NCBI GenBank assembly: GCA_964527735.1
Contig: CAZGPG010000011.1
Coordinates: forward strand, 47,096-111,095
Direction of reading: 5' to 3'
Length of the DNA stretch: 64,000 bases
Source of the DNA: JBEBVQ01 sp964527735
Lineage (GTDB): Bacteria; Bacteroidota; Bacteroidia; Chitinophagales; Chitinophagaceae
In this document: positions 57,299-64,000 of the stretch, one piece after another
How positions within the stretch are numbered: the stretch's first letter is position 1
How the letters are laid out: each line of letters opens with the position of its first letter
The notes under the pieces: generated by a model
Told to the model about the DNA's origin: nothing
Database searches by the model: none
What the model saw: only the letters and a program-made list of their open reading frames with translations
Translations under genes and position numbers: made by a program

Positions 57299-59541
57299 TG
57301 ATGAATTTAACAGGAGCATATATTCAGCAGGTAAAAAGGATTGTGAAAAGCAGCGCGGCAACCGCGCTGCTGCTTGTGTTGTGTGCTGTTAGTCCATATA
57401 CGTATGCGCAGCTTCCGGTATGCGGCGCAACAGGCGGATTGGTGTACATCTCCGCACGGGATAAGATTTACAACTGGGATCCGTCCCAGCCGCTGTCTGC
57501 TACCAATCCCTCATTAAATACCATTGCATTCCCCGGCGGGGATCCCAATTGGAGCTTCGGACTGGCTGTCGGCAATAACATCAATGTGCCGGGTCCGTCG
57601 CCTACATTCTATACTACATATGGAGCAGGGTTTGGCGGAGGTGTGCTGCATAATATCTATTACCACAATGGCGCCAACTGGGTGAATACTGGCCATAAGA
57701 TGCCCAGCACCGTAAATAATTTTGGCGGCGGTAAAAGTGTGATATACGGGTTTGACGTTGCCGGTATTTCGGATGCCGAAGTATGGAAATACAATGGTAC
57801 CGGCGATGCTACGCTGCTGACGGTCATCCCCGGGTTTGTAGGGCGTGGCTCTTATGATATAGCCGTAGATAATCATGATCATTTCTACCTGTTGCGAACC
57901 GGGCATCCGGAGCAGTGGCTCCGGAAGTATGATCCCAATGGCGTGATGGTAAAAGAATGGCGGCTGACAGGCGCACCCGTAACAGCTCCCGGAAGCCTGA
58001 CGGGCGGCATGGCGATCGTGTGCGATAAGATCTATTACAACTTCGGCGACTCCGTCAGGGTAGGGGTCATTGGAGACACTACCGTTCAGGTTACCACGGT
58101 TACTTCCGGTAAGTTTGTTTTTTCCGGAGGGGGTGTGGCGGGAGATTTTGCATCCTGTAACATGGATATGGGAGATCTGCCGGGTGGTAACGATACCCTG
58201 ATAGAACTGGTGCGCGGATGCCATACAGCTCAGATCAGCTTCAGGAGAAATTTTGCCACACCGCTTCCTGAATCATTCCGGCTGGTTATATCCGGCACGG
58301 CGGTGAACGGGACAGACTATGAACTTATAAACACACCCTTTCAGATCCCGGCGAACCAGCAGGAAGCATACCTGGAGATCAAACCGCTGCCAGCGTCTGC
58401 CGCTACCGGAACGCGGCAGGCCGTGATCCAGGTGTGGGGTAAAGAGCAGTCGGCCTGTGTGCCCGGAGGTATGCCGGGCAGCGGTCAGCAGGATGTACTG
58501 CTGCGCGAAATTATTGCGATTATCCACGACTCTCTGGATGTACGTATCTCTGCGCCGGATACGACATGTCCGGGAGAAGAGGTCACCGTAACGGCAACCG
58601 TAGACCCGACGCTGGATTTCAGATGGTCGCGACCGGAGCTTGTATCGGATACTTCGGATATGACGATCATTGACCATCCGACTAAAACAACGACCTATTC
58701 CCTGACCGCTTTTCTGCCCGGAGCGCCGGCAACTTGTCCGCCGCGGAAGGTTTACTATACGGCGGTTGTAGAACAGTACCCGGAAGTGATCGCCGGTGAT
58801 GTTATTGGCTGTGCCGGTGATTCGGTGGCCGTATCTGTATCAGCGAAGCTGGAAGGCGTGGATTACCGGTACCAATGGCTGACCGCAGATGGGTTGCGCA
58901 ATGACCACGATGCGGATAACCGTTTTATGGGAGCGCCGGGCACGCATACGAAGACGGTGCGCGTAAGTACGCCCGGAGCCGGTTGTACCACCGAAGATAC
59001 CGTTGTGATCATCATTCAGCCGTCCATGACATTCGACAGGATTGCTCCTGCCGATACCGTGATACAATACGGTGATTCTGTACAGCTCTTTACAGAAAGT
59101 GAAGCCGTAAAATGGCTGTGGACACCGGGTACGGCATTGAGCAGCACAGATGTGGCAAGGCCCCGGGCCAACCCATTGCGGGATATGGTGTACCAGGTTA
59201 CGGCCACAAACGAATTTGGTTGCGTAGCAACTGCGGAGGTTCGCGTTCGTGTGGAATATAATTCAACCGCAGTGTTGCCTACAGCATTTACGCCAAATGG
59301 GGATGGACGGAATGATGTTTTCCGTATTGCTAATCTCAAGTTTGAACAACTGACAGAGTTTAAAGTGTTCAACCGTTTTGGTCAGTTGGTATTCAGCACT
59401 ACAGATCCACGGGGTGGATGGGATGGCTCTTTCAACGGCCGGCCGGCTGAAGTGGGGGTGTACTATTACATCGTGTCTGTAACAATGCCGCTCAGTAATG
59501 AGCCAAAGACATTCCGGGGGGATGTAACGCTGATACGTTAA
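57295..59541 (+). CDS. Secreted protein with T9SS type B (CHU) C-terminus
   Basis: A 748-residue exported protein translated from the same mRNA as the preceding SBBP gene (ATGA overlap). A long signal peptide (about 1-38, ending TYAQLP) is followed by a propeller-like domain (GGLVYISARDKIYNWDP, DIAVDNHDHFYLLRTG), a region with CNMDMGDLPGGNDTLIELVRGC and Calx-beta-like strands, Ig-like modules, and the type B domain from VLPTAFTPNGDGRNDVFRI through FNRFGQLVFSTTDPRGGWDG to TFRGDVTLIR. The pairing of one type A and one type B protein in one operon suggests a partner complex at the cell surface. The start could be any of three in-frame ATG codons. Confidence 0.87.
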   Translation: MMMNLTGAYIQQVKRIVKSSAATALLLVLCAVSPYTYAQLPVCGATGGLVYISARDKIYNWDPSQPLSATNPSLNTIAFPGGDPNWSFGLAVGNNINVPGPSPTFYTTYGAGFGGGVLHNIYYHNGANWVNTGHKMPSTVNNFGGGKSVIYGFDVAGISDAEVWKYNGTGDATLLTVIPGFVGRGSYDIAVDNHDHFYLLRTGHPEQWLRKYDPNGVMVKEWRLTGAPVTAPGSLTGGMAIVCDKIYYNFGDSVRVGVIGDTTVQVTTVTSGKFVFSGGGVAGDFASCNMDMGDLPGGNDTLIELVRGCHTAQISFRRNFATPLPESFRLVISGTAVNGTDYELINTPFQIPANQQEAYLEIKPLPASAATGTRQAVIQVWGKEQSACVPGGMPGSGQQDVLLREIIAIIHDSLDVRISAPDTTCPGEEVTVTATVDPTLDFRWSRPELVSDTSDMTIIDHPTKTTTYSLTAFLPGAPATCPPRKVYYTAVVEQYPEVIAGDVIGCAGDSVAVSVSAKLEGVDYRYQWLTADGLRNDHDADNRFMGAPGTHTKTVRVSTPGAGCTTEDTVVIIIQPSMTFDRIAPADTVIQYGDSVQLFTESEAVKWLWTPGTALSSTDVARPRANPLRDMVYQVTATNEFGCVATAEVRVRVEYNSTAVLPTAFTPNGDGRNDVFRIANLKFEQLTEFKVFNRFGQLVFSTTDPRGGWDGSFNGRPAEVGVYYYIVSVTMPLSNEPKTFRGDVTLIR

Positions 59542-59563
59542 GGTTCTTGTATGTTTAAAAGCT

Positions 59564-59633
59564 GGCTTGGACAGGCTCAGCCACCGTTATTAAAAAACGG
59601 TCACCGGGCCTGTCGAGGTGAGCCTGTCAAGCC
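59564..59633. repeat. Large imperfect hairpin between convergent genes
   Basis: Outer arms GGCTTGGACAGGCTCA and TGAGCCTGTCAAGCC pair with one bulge; an inner ACCG/CGGT pair closes a T/A-rich loop. It ends at the stop of the convergent flavoprotein gene and may act as a two-way terminator or be a dispersed repeat. Confidence 0.6.
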
Positions 59634-60139
59634 TATGGAATACTTATATCGCCTTCTCTTCCAAGATCCATTTTACTTCCTGTTATGGCGCTTGCGGCCA
59701 GTTTTATGAAAGTAACGAACTTATTGCTTTTATTATCCCAATAATGCGCGTCTTCCACCTCCACTTTCATTACCCGGATATTGGGATCCTCTTTGCCTTG
59801 CTCAAACCAGGCTTCCACAAACTTGTTCCAATATTTTTCGATGCGTTCTTTGTCGTGGCTGATAGTGGCCTTCCCTTTGACTGTAAGGAAATTATAATCG
59901 CCTACATGCGCATATAAAAGCTGTACCCTCGGGTCTTCTATAACATTCCTGCAGGTTTCGCTTTCGGCTGAAAGCAAAAACCATATCGCGCCCGTATCAT
60001 CTACTTCCTGCCGGCTCATAGGTATCGAATGCAATGTTCCATCGCCAATAGCTGAACAGAACATACAGACATCGATTTTATCTACCAGCGTTTTCAGCTT
60101 TTCAAGGGCTTCCTGGTCAAATACGTTTTCCTGACTCAT
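59633..60139 (-). CDS. Pyridoxamine 5'-phosphate oxidase-like FMN-binding protein
   Basis: A 168-residue split-barrel flavin-binding protein of the general stress protein 26 type. It has MFCSAIGDGTLHSIPMSRQEVDDTGAIWFLLSAESETCRNV, DPRVQLLYAHVGDYNFLTVKGKATIS and EAWFEQGKEDPNIRVMKVEVEDAHYWD. Family members bind FMN or F420 without a firmly known substrate. It is a single gene, 63 bp downstream of the DUF4256 gene on the same strand and possibly part of its operon. The stop lies at the end of a large hairpin. Confidence 0.85.
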   Translation of the reverse strand: MSQENVFDQEALEKLKTLVDKIDVCMFCSAIGDGTLHSIPMSRQEVDDTGAIWFLLSAESETCRNVIEDPRVQLLYAHVGDYNFLTVKGKATISHDKERIEKYWNKFVEAWFEQGKEDPNIRVMKVEVEDAHYWDNKSNKFVTFIKLAASAITGSKMDLGREGDISIP

Positions 60140-60202
60140 AATACATGTTTTTGAAATTGGGTGTTATCCCTATCATGTATAAAAGTCATACCAGTTCATT
60201 TT

Positions 60203-60769
60203 TCAGACCCTGAGTGAGCCGCGGAATGCCCTGGCGGCATAGTAGGATTCGGCACCGTTGTGATACAGGAAAACAGTGTTGTAACGACGATCGCAAAAGA
60301 GGGCGCCACCGAGTTTCCGGATATCGGCAGGCGTCTGCACCCAGCTTGAGGTCTTCAGATCGAATTTGCCCAGTTGCTGTAGCTCCCGGTATTCTTCTTC
60401 GGTTAAAAGCTCAATGCCCATTTCTCCGGCCATGCCCATAGCGCTATATGCCGGTTTATGCTCTTTCCTTGATTCCAGCGCTTCGTCGTCGAAGCAACAG
60501 CTTCTGCGGCCTTTGGGGGTTTCGGGTGAGCAATCGTAAAAAATGTATTCACCCGTTTTTTTGTCATGATCCACTACATCCGGTTCGCCGCCCGTCATTT
60601 CCATTTCATGGAGCGACCAGAGCTTTGCGGGATGCGCCTCCAGCCTGGCCTGTACCTTGTCCCATGCGAGACCTTTATGACGATCCTTGTTTTTCTCGAA
60701 ACGGGACTTTAATGTGCTGAGGAGTTCTGTCTGCTGTGCTGCTGACAATTTCTTTTTCATTGTGTTCAT
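60203..60769 (-). CDS. DUF4256 family protein
   Basis: A 188-residue cytoplasmic protein with no signal peptide or membrane helix. The DUF4256 pattern is clear from ELLSTLKSRFEKNKDRHKGL through WSLHEMEMTGGEPDVV, YIFYDCSPETPKGRRSCCFD and the C-terminal FCDRRYNTVFLYHNGAESYYAARAFRG. Its function is unknown; the Cys pair in RRSCCFD and conserved Asp residues could be functional. It overlaps the DoxX gene by 4 bp and belongs to the ArsR-SRPBCC-DoxX-DUF4256 operon. Confidence 0.85.
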   Translation of the reverse strand: MNTMKKKLSAAQQTELLSTLKSRFEKNKDRHKGLAWDKVQARLEAHPAKLWSLHEMEMTGGEPDVVDHDKKTGEYIFYDCSPETPKGRRSCCFDDEALESRKEHKPAYSAMGMAGEMGIELLTEEEYRELQQLGKFDLKTSSWVQTPADIRKLGGALFCDRRYNTVFLYHNGAESYYAARAFRGSLRV

Positions 60770-61155
60770 TTATTAAAATTAACGGAAATAATTTTTCTGT
60801 CTGCCGGTCTGAAATACCAGGATACCACCGTCAGCACGATCAGCAGCACAGGGCCGAAAAACTCTTTGGCGCCATCCCCGACGGCCAGGTGCGAAAAGAC
60901 GGCGCCCGACGCGGTAAAAAAGAAGCCCGCATAAGCCCATTCCTTGAGCACAGGGAATTTAGGCATCAGCACGGCTATAACGCCCAGGATTTTCCATATA
61001 CCCAGTATGGTCAGCAAATAGAGCGGATAACCCAGATGGTTCATCATCGTTACCTCTTCTCCCATTTTGATTAACTGTACGATCCCGGTGGATGTCATAC
61101 CTAATGCCAGCCAGACCGTGGCGACCCAATAGATGATCTTGTTGCGCTTTGTCAT
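60766..61155 (-). CDS. DoxX-like membrane protein
   Basis: A 129-residue protein with four membrane helices: IIYWVATVWLALGMTSTGIVQL, LGYPLYLLTILGIWKILGVIAVLM, WAYAGFFFTASGAVFSHLA and FFGPVLLIVLTVVSWYFRP. It is a DoxX-like member with the GIWKILGVIAVL motif. Members are often found with ArsR regulators and SRPBCC proteins, as here. The activity is unknown. It is translationally coupled to DUF4256 (4-bp overlap) and lies 6 bp after the SRPBCC stop. Confidence 0.87.
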   Translation of the reverse strand: MTKRNKIIYWVATVWLALGMTSTGIVQLIKMGEEVTMMNHLGYPLYLLTILGIWKILGVIAVLMPKFPVLKEWAYAGFFFTASGAVFSHLAVGDGAKEFFGPVLLIVLTVVSWYFRPADRKIISVNFNK

Positions 61156-61161
61156 GATGTG

Positions 61162-61629
61162 TTATTTTAGTTTGTTGACGATATCCTGCAGCCGGTTATG
61201 CGCCATGTTGATGCCCTGCGCGAAGGGGAGCTGCAGTACCTGGTCCCTGATCGCGACGGATTTGTAAACGATATGCATGGTGAACTTGCTGGTGGTGTCG
61301 GTGAGCGGCTCGAACGCGAGGTACTCGAGCTGCACGGGGAAGGGGGTATTTTCCATTTCGAATGTGCGGGTGATCTTCTGGTCGGTGACAAACTCATGGA
61401 CGGTGCCATTGGCGCGGAATACGACGTTTCCCTGCGGGTCTGATGTTTCGAACTGATAGCCACCGTGCGGTTTGTTTTCCAGTTTCAGCACTTTGGTGCC
61501 CATCCATTGCGCCACGATGTCGGGCTCGGCATAGGCTTTGAACAGTAGTGCCAGGGGCAGATCGAATTCGCGGGTGATGACCAGTTCCTGTTTGCCGTCT
61601 TCGGCGTGGACTTTTGTTTTGCGTTCCAT
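61162..61629 (-). CDS. SRPBCC/AHSA1 domain protein
   Basis: A 155-residue protein with a helix-grip domain: ELVITREFDLPLALLFKAYAEPDIVAQWMGTK at the start, GGYQFETSDPQGNVVFRANGTVHEF in the middle and the C-terminal helix with FAQGINMAHNRLQDIVNKL. AHSA1-type proteins bind hydrophobic ligands or partner proteins; the ligand is unknown. The pairing with an ArsR regulator is common in Bacteroidota and often linked to detoxification. It starts 6 bp after the ArsR stop, so the two are cotranscribed. Confidence 0.9.
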   Translation of the reverse strand: MERKTKVHAEDGKQELVITREFDLPLALLFKAYAEPDIVAQWMGTKVLKLENKPHGGYQFETSDPQGNVVFRANGTVHEFVTDQKITRTFEMENTPFPVQLEYLAFEPLTDTTSKFTMHIVYKSVAIRDQVLQLPFAQGINMAHNRLQDIVNKLK

Positions 61630-61635
61630 GGGGTG

Positions 61636-61959
61636 CTATTTTTTTGATGGGTAATGCTTCATGATGCTTTCCAGTTTATTGAACCGGTCATCCCACATGT
61701 TGCGGAAGGGTTCGATAAAGTCGGCTACTTCCTTCATTTTTTTTGCGTTGAAGTGATAGTAGATTTCCCGGCCGTTTTGCTCCTGCTCCAGCAATTCGCA
61801 TTCGGTGAGTATTTGTAAGTGTTTGGAAACGGTGGGGCGGGCGGTGTTGAAGTTGGCCGCTATGGCGCCTGCGGTCATGGATTGGGTAGCTACCAGTAAC
61901 AGGATGGCTCTTCTTGTGGGGTCGGCTATGGCCTGGAATACGTCCCGTCTTAGGTTCAT
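61636..61959 (-). CDS. ArsR family transcriptional regulator
   Basis: A 107-residue winged helix-turn-helix repressor. The pattern DVFQAIADPTRRAILLLVATQ, MTAGAIAANFNTARPTVSKHLQILTECELLEQEQNGREIYYH is that of the non-metal-binding branch commonly paired with SRPBCC genes; no CxC metal site is seen. It is the first gene of the operon. Two 18-bp dyads (61962-61979 and 61988-62005) cover the promoter, so it probably represses its own operon; the inducer is unknown. ATG 61959 lies just downstream of the -7 element. Confidence 0.93.
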   Translation of the reverse strand: MNLRRDVFQAIADPTRRAILLLVATQSMTAGAIAANFNTARPTVSKHLQILTECELLEQEQNGREIYYHFNAKKMKEVADFIEPFRNMWDDRFNKLESIMKHYPSKK

Positions 61960-61961
61960 TG

Positions 61962-62009
61962 TGTAGTTATTTGACTACAAATATAAGTGTAGTTATTTAG
62001 CTACGCAAA
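61962..62009 (-). promoter_or_regulatory. ArsR operon promoter with tandem operator dyads
   Basis: TTTG (62006-62009), 20 bp, TATATTTG (61978-61985): a full consensus promoter on the minus strand. TGTAGTTATTTGACTACA (61962-61979) overlaps the -7 end and start site; TGTAGTTATTTAGCTACG (61988-62005) fills the spacer. The two are 26 bp apart and match at 15 of 18 positions. Confidence 0.75.
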
Positions 62010-62259
62010 TATTTTGAGCGATAATTTTGAATGTTGTATTGGTATGGTAGTAAAGATTACCCAAACTGGCGCCTTGGATCGTACTGCTGTTGCTTGAAAA
62101 GCTATTGGTGGGATACACCGAATGATTTTACCAACCATACTTCCGTGAAAACACTTATACTTTAAGAATATTGTTTATGTTATGTTTTTGAACGTTCCTG
62201 CTACTAAATTTATCCGATATTTGAGTTCCGGAATAAACGTCTGAATATTAATTAGAAAA

Positions 62260-63777
62260 ATGGCATTGCCTGTTAACATACAAGACTTGTTGCACGGCCA
62301 AACGGTTGAATGGGATCGTATCGAGCTGAAAAGAGGATGGAATCCTGAGGAAATCATCCGTACAGTCTGCGCGTTTGCCAATGATATCAATAACTGGGGC
62401 GGCGGATACATTTTTGTGGGTGTGGAAGAAAATAACGGGCGTCCGCAATTGCCACCCGCAGGATTGTCGCCGGATAGCATGGATCGTATCCAAAAAGAAC
62501 TGCTAAACCTTTCTCACAGGGTCCAGCCGTTTTATGCACCGGTGTCTCAACCGTATGTGATAAATGGGCGGCATTTGCTTGTTATATGGGTACCGGGAGG
62601 AGAAGGAGACAATCGGCCTTATAAAGTGCCAACCACACTCGGGCAGAAGGGGCAGAATCGATATTACGTCAGGAGGGGCGCCAGTACGGTGGCTGCCAAT
62701 CAGCAGGAAGAACGGTTTTTACTTGAAATGGCCAAGCGTATTCCTTTTGACGACCGGGTTCATCATCATGCATCTATAGACGACCTGAGCTTTGCCCTGA
62801 TCCGGGAGTTTCTTGAAGCCGTCCGGAGCGACCTGCGCAACGAAGCCGCGCATATGAGCCTGCCGGAGCTGGCGGTGCAGATGCGTATCGCCGCAGGCCC
62901 GCCCGAAGCATTACTACCGCTCAATGCCGGATTGTTGTTCTTTTCCGAACGGCCGGACCGGTTTTTCCGGGGTGCCGTTACGGATGTGATTACCTATGCC
63001 GATGAATCCGGGAAGCAGTTTACGGAGAAACGGTTTACCGGCCCTATTCATCACCAGCTTAAAAACGTGCTCTCATACATAGAGACCAACGTGGTCCGCG
63101 AAAAGGTGACCAAGCATGCAGACAGACCGGAGGCGGGAAGGTTTTTTAACTATCCTATGGCCGCTATAGAGGAGGTGGTAGCCAATGCCTTTTATCACCG
63201 GAGCTACGAGCTGGACAATCCTGTAGAGATCAACATCTTCCCCCGGCGGATGGAAGTGCTGAGCTTTCCGGGTCCGTTGCCGCCTGTAAACCGCGAAATG
63301 CTCAAGCAGCGGAGGATCGTTGCCCGGAACTACCGGAACCGGCGGGTGGGCGATTTCCTTAAAGAGCTGGACCTTACCGAAGGCCGTGCTACCGGCTTCC
63401 CAACCATTTACGACAGCATGCGAAACAATGGATCGCCTGTACCTGTCTTTGAAACTGACGATGATTATATTTACTTCCTGGCACTGCTGCCGGTACATCC
63501 GGAATTTGAGGTTGCCCCTGAAGTAAAGCCAGAGCAGGCGGGTAACTTATCAGCATTATCTTTGGAGATATTAGCGTTCTGCCGCACTCCCAGGAAACGC
63601 GCAGATATCCTTTCGCATATCGGACTAACGAACCACACCCGTAATTTTGAAAGGCATTTGCTACCTCTGATTAGTACCGGGTTGATATCCATGACCCTGC
63701 CAGAATTAACCACCAGTCCCAGGCAGGAATATATCATTACTGAAAAAGGAATGGGTTTGGTGACTAAGAGTGACTAA
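62260..63777 (+). CDS. AlbA_2/Schlafen-type protein with ATPase-like and winged-helix domains
   Basis: A 505-residue protein. The N-terminal AlbA_2 domain (about 10-140) has EWDRIELKRGWNPEEIIRTVCAFANDINNWGGGYIFVGVEEN and YYVRRGASTVAAN. The middle and C-terminal half has HATPase_c_4-like motifs (YPMAAIEEVVANAFYHRSYE, EINIFPRRMEVLSFPGPLPP, RNRRVGDFLKELDLTEGRATGF), and the last 80 residues are winged-helix-like (LEILAFCRTPRKRADILSHIGLTN). It is annotated in relatives as an ATP-binding or transcription-related protein and sometimes in defence contexts, without firm function. It stands alone. The C-terminus TKSD ends in a 10-bp tandem repeat, so its length could vary by slippage. Confidence 0.82.
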   Translation: MALPVNIQDLLHGQTVEWDRIELKRGWNPEEIIRTVCAFANDINNWGGGYIFVGVEENNGRPQLPPAGLSPDSMDRIQKELLNLSHRVQPFYAPVSQPYVINGRHLLVIWVPGGEGDNRPYKVPTTLGQKGQNRYYVRRGASTVAANQQEERFLLEMAKRIPFDDRVHHHASIDDLSFALIREFLEAVRSDLRNEAAHMSLPELAVQMRIAAGPPEALLPLNAGLLFFSERPDRFFRGAVTDVITYADESGKQFTEKRFTGPIHHQLKNVLSYIETNVVREKVTKHADRPEAGRFFNYPMAAIEEVVANAFYHRSYELDNPVEINIFPRRMEVLSFPGPLPPVNREMLKQRRIVARNYRNRRVGDFLKELDLTEGRATGFPTIYDSMRNNGSPVPVFETDDDYIYFLALLPVHPEFEVAPEVKPEQAGNLSALSLEILAFCRTPRKRADILSHIGLTNHTRNFERHLLPLISTGLISMTLPELTTSPRQEYIITEKGMGLVTKSD

Positions 63778-63790
63778 GAGTGACTAAGTA
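63761..63790 (+). repeat. Three 10-bp tandem repeats at the 3' end of the AlbA_2 gene
   Basis: TGACTAAGAG, TGACTAAGAG, TGACTAAGTA in tandem. The first copy codes for the last residues and the second supplies the TAA stop. The remaining sequence to 64000 is A/T-rich and shows no gene. Confidence 0.8.
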
Positions 63791-64000
63791 GCCGGTTTGT
63801 ACTGGTGGGTAGCATTAATGGCACCCATTTTCTCCGAAATGGAAACGATTAAGCATAAAATGATATATTTAATAGCAATATCGGTTTAAATAAGGCTGTA
63901 TAAAGTTACTAATTGTACCTGAATTAAGGAATTTTTAAACTAAAGTGAAAGCTTCCCTCAGTTAGTAACGTTTAAAATTAAGTCATTCCATTTGAACTGT

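Noticed and set aside
63761..63790. CRISPR-like repeat
   Set aside because: Only a 10-bp tandem repeat without spacers; no cas gene is present in the window.

Overview
The window is a chromosomal segment of a Bacteroidota bacterium, most likely from the Chitinophagaceae or a close relative. The evidence is a short 285-residue primary sigma factor without region 1.1, promoters of the TTTG-N20-TAnnTTTG type, almost no Shine-Dalgarno sequences, many secreted proteins with type IX secretion (T9SS) C-terminal sorting domains of type A and type B (gliding-motility CHU-type), SBBP beta-propeller proteins, and TPR-containing sensor kinases paired with NarL-type regulators. No rRNA, CRISPR array or phage was seen. 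One IS4-family insertion sequence is present.

Layout. 1-11 kb: a degenerate histidine kinase, rpoD, glutaryl-CoA dehydrogenase, an Xre-RES toxin-antitoxin pair, a gapA-pgk-metX run, a secreted C1B peptidase, a DUF4412 protein and a MarC protein. 11-17 kb: a START-like protein, a two-component pair and an SBBP/T9SS protein. 17-20.4 kb: an HxlR regulator divergent from a doxX-pirin-hydrolase-cupin operon that looks like a transferred redox-stress module; the hydrolase lacks a normal start. 20.4-29 kb: tRNA-Pro, then membrane and glycan functions (GT2-DUF2062, DUF218, EamA, GT-C, UDP-galactopyranose mutase, GT2, MFS). 29-38 kb: a GlxA-type regulator, a large T9SS type B protein, a truncated cardiolipin synthase, DUF58, DUF445 and lgt. 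38-41.7 kb: tRNA-Cys, HU, guaB and small membrane proteins. 41.7-45.7 kb: the cysteine locus. 45.7-64 kb: ORF6N and pentapeptide proteins, a sensor kinase and a response regulator separated by T9SS cargo and an IS4 element, a two-gene T9SS cargo operon, an ArsR-SRPBCC-DoxX-DUF4256 operon and an AlbA_2/Schlafen-type protein.

The most notable system is the cysteine locus (about 42.35-45.70 kb, minus strand). A consensus promoter is followed by two successive short leader ORFs carrying runs of four and five cysteine codons. Each leader is followed by an intrinsic terminator. After them come cysM (cysteine synthase), a JAMM metalloprotease (Mec-like), a protein fusing a CysO-like sulfur carrier to a MoeZ-like E1/rhodanese, and, 14 nt after its stop, a tRNA-Cys(GCA) gene. 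I infer a CysO-thiocarboxylate route of cysteine synthesis controlled by tandem transcription attenuators that read Cys-tRNA charging, with the tRNA itself probably part of the controlled transcript.

Other structure includes two nearly identical 70-71 bp palindromes 37 kb apart, and REP-like palindromes framed by GTAG/CTAC. Two of the REP-like elements supply the TAG stop codon of the neighbouring gene. All functions are read from sequence motifs without database searches.
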